Assembly: GCA_019448385.1 (NCBI GenBank)
Contig: JAGTXO010000008.1
Span: forward strand, 186,001-250,000
DNA from: Diacronema lutheri
Taxonomy: Eukaryota; Haptophyta; Pavlovophyceae; Pavlovales; Pavlovaceae
DNA: 64,000 bases
Reading direction: 5' to 3'
Shown here: positions 43,693-55,729 of the stretch, piece after piece
Numbering within the stretch: position 1 is the stretch's first letter
Layout: each line of letters starts with the position of its first letter
Notes under the pieces: model-generated
Seen by the model: only the letters and a program-made list of their open reading frames with translations
Told to the model about the DNA's origin: nothing
Databases searched by the model: none
Program-made: the position numbers and the translations under genes

Positions 43693-43878
43693 CGCGCCGC
43701 GCCGAACTTGGAGGACGCCCGGGTTCTGCCCGTGCGTCGTACAAGGCAGATGAAAGGCTTGGATAAAAGCCGACAAGTAACCGGCGCAACAGCTTGCTCG
43801 AGCAGCCATCGTGCTGGCGGTTTCTACCGGGGCCATTGTGCGAGCAGCGCGCGCCGCCGGAGGGCGTGGCCTCGCCCA
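43693..43878. promoter_or_regulatory. Bidirectional promoter of bL34 and CFAP47 genes
   Basis: 186 bp between divergent starts. It includes a less GC-rich stretch (GGATAAAAGCCGACAAGTAA, 43761-43780) with a TATAA-like GATAAAA. No further element is recognised. Confidence 0.35.
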
Positions 43879-46800
43879 ATGGCGGAGGAGTACGGCGACG
43901 ACGTGGCGTACGGACACGTGCGCGTGCACCCGCCGTCGGTCGATTTCATCGACGTCGAGCGCGGCATCAAGTACGTCATCAAGGTCGCCGTCAAGAATGT
44001 GAGCCACCGGCAGGAGCGCATCCGCTTCTTCGCGCCGCCCGCGGGCTCAGGCTTCAGCGTGCAAAAGCTGAGCACGACGACGGTCGCGCCGGGGATCGAG
44101 GCATCGGCCGAAGTTGAGTTTGTCCTCGCCGCAGACGAGGACTACCACGCCACGCTCAAGGTCGACGTGAGCGGCCGGATAGTCGAGGTGCCAATGCACG
44201 CGTACCGGCCGCGCGCCGAGGTCGTCCTTGACACGGTCGTGAACTTTGGGCCGGTGGTGCACGAGCGGGCGGCGAGCCGCGTGCTCAAGGTGTTCAACCG
44301 CGGCCGCCGTTCCGCCAAGCTCGCCTTCGACGTCTCGATGGTCGAGGCGAGCGGCGACGAGATCCCGGCCGCGCAGCGGCGCGAGCGGTCGGCCTTCACG
44401 ATCCAGCCCGACACGTGCCAGCTGGCGGCAGGGGAGGAGGCGGAGCTGCGCGTCGAGCTGGACGCGCGCTCGCTCGGCCCGGCGCGCGGTCTCGCGCGCC
44501 TCCGCATCGACGGCGGCATCGGCCCGTCTCTCGTCGACCTCGCGGCGAATGTGCTGCAGCAGCGCGTCGAGCTGCTCGACGCCAAGGGGCAGCCCGTGCC
44601 CGGCCGGCTGCTCTTCGGCCAGCTGTATGCGGGGCTCGAGCGCAAGCTGGCGTGCACGCTGGTCAACAACGGGCCGAGTATGGTCTCATTCTTCTTCTCG
44701 ACACTGCGCGACGACGACGAGCCGCAGGAGCTGGCCGAGGACGAGCAGCTCGAGGGCGAGCTCTCCGACGCCGTCTTCGAGGCGGCGCCGGTGGACGGGC
44801 AGATCCAGCCCTTTGAGACGGCGCACGTCACATTCGCTTTCCGCCCGCCGCAGCAGCCGCCGAGCAAGGCGGGCTTTCGCTCGACGCGCGCCGAGCTCGG
44901 CGCGCGCGCGCCGCTGCGGTTCGGCGTGGGCAAGCGGCTGAACGTCCTTGAGACGGAGCAGCGGATCGACCTGATCCTGAGCGGCGAAGCGGTCGCGCCC
45001 GCAGTGTCGCTCTCGCGGCCGACGCTGCAGTTCGCGCAGCCGTGCAAGCTGCACGACCAGCAGGACGCGCTCGTCACACTGTCCAACGCCAACCTCGAGA
45101 TGGCCGTCGATTACTCGATCGACAAGATCTCCCATTTCAAAGTCACGCCCGCGGCGGGGCGGCTCGCGCCGGGCGGCTCGCGCGAGCTGGTCGTCACGTT
45201 CGCGCCCAAGCAGCAGGGCGCGATGCAGCGCAGCTTTGCGGTGCAGCTCTTCAAGGGTTCGGTGCTCACGCTGCCGCTGCACGTGTCTGCGGTCTGCCAG
45301 GGGACAAACGGCAGGCGGAGGATAGTCGGCGGCCCGCTCGCGCTGCCCGAGGATTTTGCGCGCGAGCCGCAGTTTGCGCTCGCGACGGCGCGGCCGCTTG
45401 ACGGTGGGATCAGCACGCTCGCGCTCACCAAGCCCGTCGGCGAGCTCGCGCAGACGGGGCGCACGCCGGTGTGGCAGCAGGCCGCTGTGCTTGACCAGGC
45501 GCTCGAAACCGGCCTCGGCGGCCTAGCCAAGAAGCGCACGTTCGCCGAGCAGATGGCGCTGCAGGGCGCGCTGCGCACGCGCGACGTGCAGCAGACGGGC
45601 TTCGAGCTCGCGCCGCACGAGCTCGCCGCGCTCTCCTCCCACCGCGAGCGGTATACGGCCTTCTTGCGCCAGGCGCACGCCGACAGGTCCACGCGCGAGC
45701 ACTCGCGCTTCGTCAAGCCCGCCGTGCGCGACGTGGCGGCGTTCGAGCTCGGCGTCGACCTCGGGATGCCGAGCCTGTGCGCACGCGGCGCGCACCCGCT
45801 CGGCGGCGGCTGGTCTGCTCTTGAGCCGCTCGTCGCGCTGCCGCGCGTGCGGGAGCCGCTGTGGCTGGAGCAGCCGTACGATGCGGACGGCGGTTTCGGC
45901 GCGGATGGCGGCAAGGGCGCACACTCGAAGGGCCTGCTCTTCGATGATCGCAAGCTGATCAAGCGGAAGCACAAGCCGGTGCCGACGACGTCAGAGGAGA
46001 CCGCGCAGTGCAACATGTCCCTGCAGCCCAAAGAGCTGCTCCTCGTGACGGGCGGCCCCAAGACGGTCAACTTTGGCACCATCTCCGTCTTCACGACCGT
46101 CCACCGGTCCTTCAACGTCGCGAACGACCTGCTCACGCACGTGCTCGTCTCGGTCGACGCGCACGACGAGGCCGAGCTCGCGCAGTCCTCGCCGCCGTCG
46201 CAGGTCGTGCCGCCGGGCGGCATCGCTGGCTTTGATTTGCTCTTCTCGTCCGGGGACGTCGGAACGTTCCGCAAGACGATCGCCTACTCAATCAATGACC
46301 GTTACTCGTTCAAGTTCACCGCGCTCGCCGAGGTGGTGCCCATCGACGTTGAGCTCTCGACGGACGAGCTGCGCTTCGCCTTTGACGAGCATGACCTGAG
46401 CCATCAGCTGACGCTGCCCGTCACGCTCTTCAACCGCGGCACGTACAAGGCAGAGTTTGAGTCGCGCGGACCGGCCGTTACAGCCAAGCGGCCGGTCGCG
46501 TTCGTCGCCGAGCCCGCCACGTCGGTCGTCGAGGCGGGCAAGCACAGGGACGTGCTCATCACCTTCAAGCCGACGCCCGGCGCGGTGAACGAGCACGTCT
46601 TCACGTTTGTCGTTGAGGGCGGTCCGTCGCGCACGCTGCTGTGCAAGGCGGAGGTCGAGGAGGCGCGCTGCAGCTGCGAACCGAAGCGCCTCGACTATGG
46701 GCTCGTCAGCGTCGGGATCGCGCGCGAGATGAGCGTCAGCGTCAAAGCGCACGGCGCCGAGCCGACCGTCATCTACTGGGACCAGCCGCCCGCCGGCCTC

Positions 46801-48767
46801 GAGATCGTGCCTATGGTGTCGCGCATCGCGGCGAATAGCTCTGTGGAGGTGCTCTTCGTGCTCGCCGCCGGCGCGCCTCTCCGCCTCGACGCGCCCGTCT
46901 CGGCGCACGTGCGCGGCGGCAAGCCGATTCGCGTGCACGTGAGCGCGGACGCGCAGCTGCCGCAGGTCGGCATCGTCGAGGACGAGTTCGCCTTTGGCAC
47001 GGTGACCGTCGGCGCGCGCGCGACGCTCGCGCTCACACTCGCCAACTCGGGCGCGCTTGGCGCCGCGCTCGACCTCCGGTTGGGTGCGATGGCCGGCTTT
47101 AGCGTGGAGCACGCGGCGGCGGACGCGGACGGGCCGCCGGTGAACGCGGGGGATGAAGCGGAGGAGGCCGAGGTGCCCGTCCAGCTGCTCTCGACCGTCG
47201 AGGACGCGGTGGCCGAAGTCGGCGGAGGCCGGCGCGCGCGCGGCGACGGCGCGGCCGCGAGCGGCGCGCCGCCGGCGGACGAGTCGGGCGGCGCGACGGC
47301 GGGCGGCACGGAGGCGGCCGAGCGCGACTACCGCATCTGGGTGCGCGCTGGCGCCCAGATCGTGCTGCGCTTCTCCTTCGTGCCGACGGAGGAGGGCTCG
47401 TTCGACTTCGAGCTGCCGATCGCGCACGTCGGTCTCGCCGTCTCGCCCGCGCTTCGTCGCGCCGTGAGCGCGCGCGCCGTGGCCGCGCTGCTCGTCGTCT
47501 CGCCGCGCCACCTCGATCTGGGCTCGTGCATTGTGCGGCCGGCCATCTACCCGTACACCGCGCAGGTGACGGTCACCAACGTCGACCCGCGGCGCAGCAC
47601 TCTCTCGTGGGAGATCGACACGCGCTCGCTCGCCGCGGGCGAGGTCGTCGCGCTCTCGCCGGCGAGCGGCGTGCTCGGCGCGGATGAGGTGGCGACGGTG
47701 AGCGTGACGTTCTGTCCCGAGGCGCCGTGCGCGCTCGACCGCCTGAGCCTGCCCGTCTTCCTTGGCGATGACCGTGCGAAGCCGTACGTGACCCTCGAGC
47801 TCTCGGCGCGCGGCGTCCGGCCGCGCCTCACCTTCGACCGGAGTGAAGTGGTGCTACCGCCGGTGCCCCTCGGCTTCACGTCGGCGGCGACGTTCCTCGT
47901 CGTGAACGACGGGTACGACAACCTCGAGCTGTCGTACAAGCTGCCTGCGGACACGGCCAAGGTGCCGCTCACGCTCTCCTTCCCCGAGGGCAACATGGTC
48001 GGGCTCGGCCGCGAGCAGCTGCCCGTCGTGCTCGCCTTCTCCTCCAAGAAGCCGATGGCCTTCACCGCGCGCGTCTTCCTCATCGACGGCGCCGGCCGCC
48101 GCTTCGGCATCAGCGTCTCGGGCTCGACGGACAACTCGCCGCTCACCTACCAGCCGTGGCTGCACGAGCAGCGCGGCATGGTGGAACTCGTGAGCACCGC
48201 GGGCAAGCCGCTGATGATTCAGACCAAGGATGGCGTCGACCTCTCAGCGCCGAGGCGCAGGGCGAGCCTCAACAAGCGGCGGCAGTCCAAGGACGCGACC
48301 GCGCGCGCGCCAGCCCTCCTGCCGCCCGGCGCGCCGCCGGCCGACCGCACGCCGGGCGCGCCACCGCCGCCGCTGCGCCCCGAGTGGCCGACGGGCGGCG
48401 CGCTCTCGCGGGCGCTCGCCGAGGCGGAGGCGGAGGCGGAGGTGCTGCAGCCGTGGATCCGCGCGTTCCTCCTCGATCTGCCCTCGCAGCGGCCATTTCC
48501 CGGCGCTCTGCTCGCCGCGCGCGGCCGGCCTCTCATCGAGATCCTCGAGGCCGTCTCGGGCAAGTCGCTCGCGCAGCTCGTGCCGCGCGAGGTGCAGGCC
48601 ATCATCGCGCGCCCGCCAAAGTCGCGCGTCGCGCTCGCGCGCGCGCTGTGCCGCCAGTACGAGGTGCTCATCATTTTCCTCAAGCAGCATGGCGCCCTCC
48701 TCGCCGAGCTGAGGCCCGACGACCTCCTCTCGCGCGACGACTATGTGCGCCTCCACGCCGCGCGCCG

Positions 48768-48798
<31 letters not shown>

Positions 48799-51700
48799 CT
48801 CGCGCGCCCGCCCGCGACGCGCGGCTCGATGGCGCCGGGCGCGGAGGACGGGTCGACCGCCGCCGACAACGATGGCCGCCCGCTCGACGCGAGGCTGACG
48901 GACGGCGAGCGCAAGGCGATGCTCGCGCGTCATCGGCTCCTCTCGCTGCGCGCGTGGTGCAACGTCTTCTACCAGACGATCAAGGTCTTTGTGCTCGCGC
49001 GCATCACGCCGCGCGCGCTGCGCACGACGCCCGGCGTGCCTGAGCTCCTCTCCAAGTCGGACGACTTTGAGAACACGCTCATCGGTTCGAACTGCTCGTC
49101 GCCAACTGAAGGCGTGCTGCTGCACTGGCTCACGCTGCACTGGCGCAGGGCGGCACCGGACAGGGCGGTCGGGCCGCTCGCGCGGATCACGAGCTTTGAA
49201 GAGCTACGCGACGGCCACGTCCTCGCCGCGCTCATCCTCTCGCACGTGCCCTTCCTCGCGCCGAGCGCGCGAGAGCCCGCGGCCGACGACGCGGACGCGG
49301 ACGCGCCACCGGCGGACGGCGTCGGCAGCGAAATTGACGGTGGCGCCGAGCGCACGCGCGCGCCCAAGCCGGGCTCGTCCATTGGCGCGCTCCACCCCGC
49401 GCCGTGCTCGGCGGAGGAGGCCGAACGCAACGTGCAGCTGTGCATCGAGGCGATGACCACTGGCCTCGCGGTCGAGCGGCCGCCGTCGGTCGAGGCGATC
49501 GTGCGCGGCAGCGAGCGCTCGTTGATCCTCGTCGTGCTCGGCCTGTACCAGACGCTGCCGCACTACGTGCCCAAGGCGACGATCGAGTTCGCCGGCGCGC
49601 TGCACGAGGAGCTGACGAAGCGCATCGAGTTGACGAACCCGGCGAAACGGCCGATCCAATATGTCGTCAAGCTCGAGGGCTCAAAGGCCTTCGAGCTGCC
49701 TCTCGGACGCGTCGCGCGGATCGATGCGCGCTCGACGCTCGCGTTCCCCGTGACCTTCGCCTCGCGCTTCGCCGCCGACGCGAGCGCGCGTCTCCTCTTC
49801 CTCAGCCGAGGCGATGGCGTCGGCGTCGCGCACGCCACGACGCTCTCCTTTGTGCTGCACGCGACCATCACCTCCAAGAAGCCGCACGCGACGCTGAGCG
49901 TTGAGAGCCCGCTCTACCGCGTGGCCGAGATAGAGGTGAGTGTCACGAACCCCTTCGAGCTCGCGTGCACCTTCCAGATCGCCCTCACCGAGACGCGGCC
50001 GCCGCTCGACGTGGACGACGCGTCGACGGGCGTGGGAATCAGCGCCGCAGCGCCGCCGCGCGTCTCGCTCGGCGGGCGCGCGGGCGCGGGCGCGGGCGCG
50101 GGCGCGAGCGCGAGCGCGACGTCCGCGGGCTCGGCGGCTGGGAGCGCCCTCACCGCCGATTCGTCCGGCGCGCTCGACCGGCTGTCCGAGCTCGAGCGCG
50201 CGCTCACGCGGCTGCCGGCGGCGTTTCACGTCGCGTCTGCCGACCCGCGCAAGCCCGAGACGAGCCTGCAGCTCGCGCCGGGCGGCAGCGCGACGATCCG
50301 GCTGCAGTTTCTGCCCTTCATGCTCGGCGAGCACACCGTCGAGCTCTCCTTCGTCGACCCGAGGGTCGGCGAGTTTGTGTACGTCGTGCACGGCAACGGT
50401 CAGCTTCCCCTCGCCACCGACACCCTCACCTTTCGCACGGACGCGGGCACGTCGACGAGCGTGCAGCTGGCGCTGCCGTTCCGCAACGAAGCGCTCGAGA
50501 AGGCACGCGCCGACGCGCTCCGCCGCCTCGCCAAAGTGCGCGACAAGGACCTTGAGAAGTCGCGCGAGCCGCTCCGCCGGTCGCCTCTCTACTTCAAACT
50601 CGACTTCTCCGGCACCTACTTTGCCGGGCCGCAGCATGTCGAGCTGGTGCAGGCGGAAGGGGCGCTCAAGGCGCGGCGAGGCGCCGGGCGCGCCACGTCG
50701 ACCGCCGCCGGACTCGGCGGCACGCGCCCGCCCGCGGCGACGCCGCATGAGGGCGAGCCGCCGCCGCCCACGGCCGGCGGCGCATCGGCGACGTCGCCGC
50801 CCGGCTCGGCGCGCACAAAGGTGCCCGATGGCGCAGCGGCCAATCTGGTCAGCCTGCAGTTCTTGCCAAAGCAGGCGGGCATGTACACCTCCAAGCTCGT
50901 CCTCTACTCGCCGCTCGACGTGCGCGTCTTCAACCTCGCAGGCAACGCGCCGTCGCCGGGCGCGCGCGCAACGCTCGAATTTGCCGCGCCCGCGCGGCGC
51001 GCGATCCGGCAGGAGCTGCCGATCATCAACGCGACGCCGGTGGCATGGGAGCTGAGCGCGGTGCTGAGCGGGCAGTATTTCCGCGGGCCCAGCTCGCTCC
51101 GCGTCCCCGCTGGTGGCAGCGAGGTGTACGCGATCGAGTTTGCGCCCGAGTGGATCTGCGAGTCGCGCGGCGAGCTTGTGCTGGCCAACAGCGCGACGGG
51201 CGACAGGTTTGTGTACGCGCTGAGCGGCGTGGGCGAGGAGCCGCTTGCGGAGGGGACGGTGCTCATCGACGTCGTCGCGCGCTCCACCGTGCGCCACGAG
51301 TTTGCCGTGTACAACGTGTCGGCCGACGGGCGGGAGTGCGAGTGCGTCGTCGAGTCGGACTTGCGGCACGTCACGGGCGAGCCGACGGTGCGCGTGCCGG
51401 CGCGCACGGGTGCCGTGCCGTTCGGCAAGCAGCAGTGGAACATGGGCGGCACCACCGCCGGCGGCGCCTCGCGCCGGCCAAGCGTGACCGAGCCGCCGCC
51501 GCGAGCGTCCGCCGGCGCGGCGGGCGCGCGCCGCGCGTCTGCGCTCGGCCGCGCGCCGCCCGCGCGCTACTCGCTCGCCATCTCGCCGCAGCTGGGCGGC
51601 GCGGTGCACGGCTCGATCACGATCCGCGCGCCGGACGGGCGCTTCATGTGGTACACCGTCGAGATCCGCGCCGCGCCGCCGCCGGCCGAGCGCACGATCG

Positions 51701-54700
51701 ACGTGAGCGCGGACGTGCGCACGGCAGCGGTGCTCGAGGTGGAGGTGGCCAACCCTTCGCTCGAGGCTGTGCGCTTCGACGTGGAGCTCGAGGGCGAGGG
51801 CCTGCTCGGCGAGCCGAGCCTCTCGATCGGCCCCGGTCCGAACGCGGTCGCAAAGTACGAGCTCATGTTCTCGCCGCTCGTTGCGGGCGTCTCGTCGGGG
51901 GCAATCTCGTTTGTGAGTGCACACGTGGGCGAGTTTTGGTACAAGCTGCTGCTCACCGCGCGCCAGCCGCCGGCCGAGGAGCTCGGGCTGCTCGAGGTGG
52001 AGCTGGGCCGGAGCGCAACACACGAGGTGCGCATCGACAACCCGCTGCCCGAGCAGATCACGCTGCGCGCCGTCTCGACCAACCCGCGCATTTGGTCGAT
52101 TGGCGTGCGCGGCGGATCGGCGCTCACGCTCGCGCCCTTCGGATCAATCGATGCGCTCGTCGCCTACTCGCCGTCGGCGCTGAGTGTGGAGCAGCGCGCG
52201 ACAATCCAGCTCGTCCACCCGCGCCTCGCGCCGTGGGAGTTCGCCGTGCGCGGTATCGGCCTGCGCCCGACGCGCATGGAGCAAACGGAGGTGTCGTCCG
52301 AGCTGCACGCGATCACGTCGGCGGCCGTCGCGTTCGTCAACCCCTTGGAAGAGCCCGTCACGGTCTCGGTGACGCTCGACGCGCCGAACGCGGCCGAGGG
52401 CGCCTTTGCGCTGCTCATGCGCCGTACGAGCGGCATTGTCGTCGCACCCGGCGCCAAGCTGCAGGTGCCATTCACGTTCGAGGCGCGGGACATGCACGAG
52501 CGCGGCGCGACGGTGACGGTTCGCACGGCTGGCAGCGCGCCGCTCTTGTGGGAGTTCCCCATCGTCGCCTACGCGGAGAGCAAGCCGACGCTCAAACCGC
52601 TCACCCTTGCCGTGCGTGCGCGCCAGCAGCTGCAGACGATGCTCGAGCTGCCCCTCGTCGGGCTGGACGATGGCGGCGGGCCGACCGCCTTTACCGCCCA
52701 ACTGCAGGGCGTGGCGGAGGTGCGCAGCCGCGCGCGCGCGCGCCGCGCCGCGCGCATCACCACATCGCGCCTTTCCCGCGGCGCTTTCCTTGTGCCCTAG
52801 CCGTGCGCATCACCACACCGCGCCTTTCCCGCGGCGCTTTCCTTGTGCCCTAGCCGTGCGCATCACCACATCACGCCTTTCCCGCGGCGCTTTCCTTGTG
52901 CCCAAGCCGTGCGCATCACCACATCGCGCCTTTCCCGCGGCGCTTTCCTTGTGCCCTAGCCGTGCGCGTCACCACACCGCGCCTTTCCCGCGGCGCTTTC
53001 CTTGTACCCTAGCCGTGCGCATCACCACACCGCGCCTTTCCCGCGGCGCTTTCCTTGTACCCTAGCCGCGCGCATCACCACACCGCGCCTTTCCCGCGGC
53101 GCTTTCCTTGTGCCCTAGCCGTGCGCATCACCACATCGCGCCTTTCCCGCGGCGTTTCCTTGTGCCCAAGCCGTGCGCATCACCACATCGCGCCTTTCCC
53201 GCGGCGCTTTCCTTGTGCCCTAGCCGTGCGCGTCACCACACCGCGCCTTTCCCGCGGCGCTTTCCTTGTGCCCTAGCCGTGCGCATCACCACACCGCGCC
53301 TTTCCCGCGGCGCTTTCCTTGTGCCCTAGCCGCGCGCATCACCACACCGCGCCTTTCCCGCGGCGCTTTCCTTGTGCCCTAGCCGTGCGCATCACCACAT
53401 CGCGCCTTTCCCGCGGCGCTTTCCTTGTGCCCTAGCCGTGCGCGTCACCACACCGCGCCTTTCCCGCGGCGCTTTCCTTGTGCCCTAGCCGTGCGCATCA
53501 CCACACCGCGCCTTTCCCGCGGCGCTTTCCTTGTACCCTAGCCGTGCGCATCACCACATCGCGCCTTTCCCGCGGCGCTTTCCTTGTGCCCTAGCCGTGC
53601 GCGTCACCACACCGCGCCTTTCCCGCGGCGCTTTCCTTGTGCCCTAGCCGTGCGCATCACCACATCGCGCCTTTCCCGCGGCGCTTTCCTTGTGCCCTAG
53701 CCGTGCGCGTCACCACACCGCGCCTTTCCCGCGGCGCTTTCCTTGTACCCTAGCCGTGCGCATCACCACACCGCGCCTTTCCCGCGGCGCTTTCCTTGTA
53801 CCCTAGCCGCGCGCATCACCACACCGCGCCTTTCCCGCGGCGCTTTCCTTGTGCCCTAGCCGTGCGCATCACCACACCGCGCCTTTCCCGCGGCGCTTTC
53901 CTTGTGCCCTAGCCGTGCGCATCACCACATCACGCCTTTCCCGCGGCGCTTTCCTTGTGCCCAAGCCGTGCGCATCACCACATCGCGCCTTTCCCGCGGC
54001 GCTTTCCTTGTGCCCTAGCCGTGCGCGTCACCACACCGCGCCTTTCCCGCGGCGCTTTCCTTGTGCCCTAGCCGTGCGCATCACCACACCGCGCCTTTCC
54101 CGCGGCGCTTTCCTTGTGCCCTAGCCGCGCGCATCACCACACCGCGCCTTTCCCGCGGCGCTTTCCTTGTGCCCTAGCCGTGCGCATCACCACACCGCGC
54201 CTTTCCCGCGGCGCTTTCCTTGTGCCCTAGCCGTGCGCATCACCACACCGCGCCTTTCCCGCGGCGCTTTCCTTGTGCCCTAGCCGTGCGCGCGGCGCCT
54301 CACGCGCGCACGCTGCTCTGCCCCCGCTGCTCTGCCCCCGCTGCTCTGCCACCGGCTGCTCTGCCCCCGCCGCTGTGCGGTGTGTGATGCGCGCGCCGTC
54401 ACCAGGAGCACGAGCGCCTGATCTTCGACTCGCTTCGCATGCAAGTCGCAGGGCCACCCGGGCCGAACCGGCTGCTCCCGGTCGCCGTCCAGTGGACGCC
54501 GCTTCGGCCGTTGAAGACGCACGCCTCCATCGTGATCCGGCAGGTGAGCGCGCCGCGCACACAACGCCGCCTCGCCCGCCGTCGCCGTGCGCGTTTGGCC
54601 GCGTGCCGCTCGCGCGCACTGACCCTGGGCGCGCGCGTCCGTCTCCTGCCTCGCCTGCGCCTTTCGGCCGTTGTCGCCCTCTTCCGCCCGCGCCTCTTCC

Positions 54701-55542
54701 TCCGCGCAGAACGGCGGCGGTCGCTGGAAGTATGACGCGATCCTGCATGCGTCCGCGCCTGAGGTTGACGACGTGATCATGCTCGAGGCGACGCTCAACC
54801 GCACGGCGTCCGTCTCCTTTGCGCTCGCGAATGCTTTCAACACGGAGGCAGAGTTCAGCGCAAGCTTCACTGCAGAGTCGCCTGCGGTGAGCGGAATCCA
54901 CCTCCGCCGCAATCGCTGCCAATTTCGCCGCGGCCGGCCCCATCGTCGCCTCTCGCTCGAACCAATCCCCCCCCCCCCCCCCAACAACCCGTGCTTCCCT
55001 CTCGTGTGCCCCTCCGCCGTGCGCTCTTTCTCGCCGCAGGTCTTCAGCGTGCGGCCGTCGCGCGGCGTGCTGCCTCGTGCGGGCAGCGAGGGCCACCAGT
55101 TTGTCGTCTCCTTCACTCCGTTTGAATACGGCAAGATGGCGGTCGGTGTGCTCGTCATTGTCACGGCAGACATGCAGTGGTCGTACGAGGTGCGCGCGCT
55201 CATCGCGCGGCGCCTGGCGGCATGAAGCGTATGCTCGACCTCCGCCAAGCGGCCAGTTTCGCATGGCGCGCGCGTTGTGCCCCGCTGTGCAGCGCGCGCG
55301 CGGCCTGACCGGCACGCGCGCGCCTCCGCGCGGTGCTCGCTCTCCAGGTGCGCGGCAAGCCTCCAACGTTTGTGCTGCCCGAGCCAAAGAAGCGCGTCGA
55401 CAACCGGATCGATCCGGCGATCGACCGAAAGCTCAAAGAGGACAAGCTTGTCAGCCAGAACAAGAACTACATGCGCAGAAACATCGAGCAACTCGGCCCC
55501 CCGGAATCAGCGACTCGAAATCGGCGCTCTGACATCTCGTGA
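43879..55542 (+). CDS. CFAP47: CFAP47-like ciliary protein (ASH/MSP domains and calponin-homology domain)
   Basis: Predicted exons 43879-52719, 54406-54543, 54710-54886, 55040-55189 and 55348-55542, all phase 0, total 3166 residues (human CFAP47 is about 3190). Introns start GTGCGC, GTGAGC, GTGAGC and GTGCGC. The N-terminus (VHPPSVDFIDVERGIKYVI) and dozens of segments such as ILSFVDPRVGEF-type beta repeats are ASH/MSP-like immunoglobulin folds found in axonemal proteins. A calponin-homology region lies at residues ~1680-1900 (LLSLRAWCNVFYQTIKVF, SPTEGVLLHWLTLHW). The last exon (VRGKPPTFVLPEPKKRV, NKNYMRRNIEQLGPP) matches the conserved CFAP47 tail, which supports the splicing. It acts in the motile axoneme, probably near the central apparatus. 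The first intron carries a 53-bp satellite; intron 3 has a 16-base poly-C run (54967-54982). Confidence 0.9.
52748..54284 (+). repeat. 53-bp minisatellite, about 29 units, inside CFAP47 intron 1
   Basis: Tandem units of 53 bp (one of 52 bp near 53150) fill most of the 1686-bp intron 52720-54405. Each unit contains GTGCGC(A/G)TCACC, a pyrimidine-rich CTTTCCTTGT, and ends CCCTAG (CCCAAG in three units), so each resembles a 51-bp intron with donor and acceptor. Variant sites (CAT/CGT, CACC/CATC, GTGCCC/GTACCC, CCGTG/CCGCG) recur in blocks of about six units, which shows higher-order duplication. Most units carry TAG and the length is not a multiple of 3, so it is not coding. Confidence 0.9.
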
Positions 55543-55729
55543 GTCGGCCCTGAGTGACGTGTACAGCGCCATCGCCGGCGTCGCGCCTTGGCCAACGCCC
55601 GGCTCCAAGTCGCAAGCCTGCTGGCAGCGGCGCGCTCCCCGGACACAAGAGAGCCTGACATTCCCAGTCGCCATCGTGCGACGCGCGCGTGGTATAGGCG
55701 TCGTCCTCCCATCAGCGCGCGCGGACGGG

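Noticed and set aside
52748-54284. CRISPR array or coding repeat
   Set aside because: Units are contiguous without unique spacers, not a multiple of 3, and most carry TAG; the array lies inside an intron defined by CFAP47 continuity on both sides.
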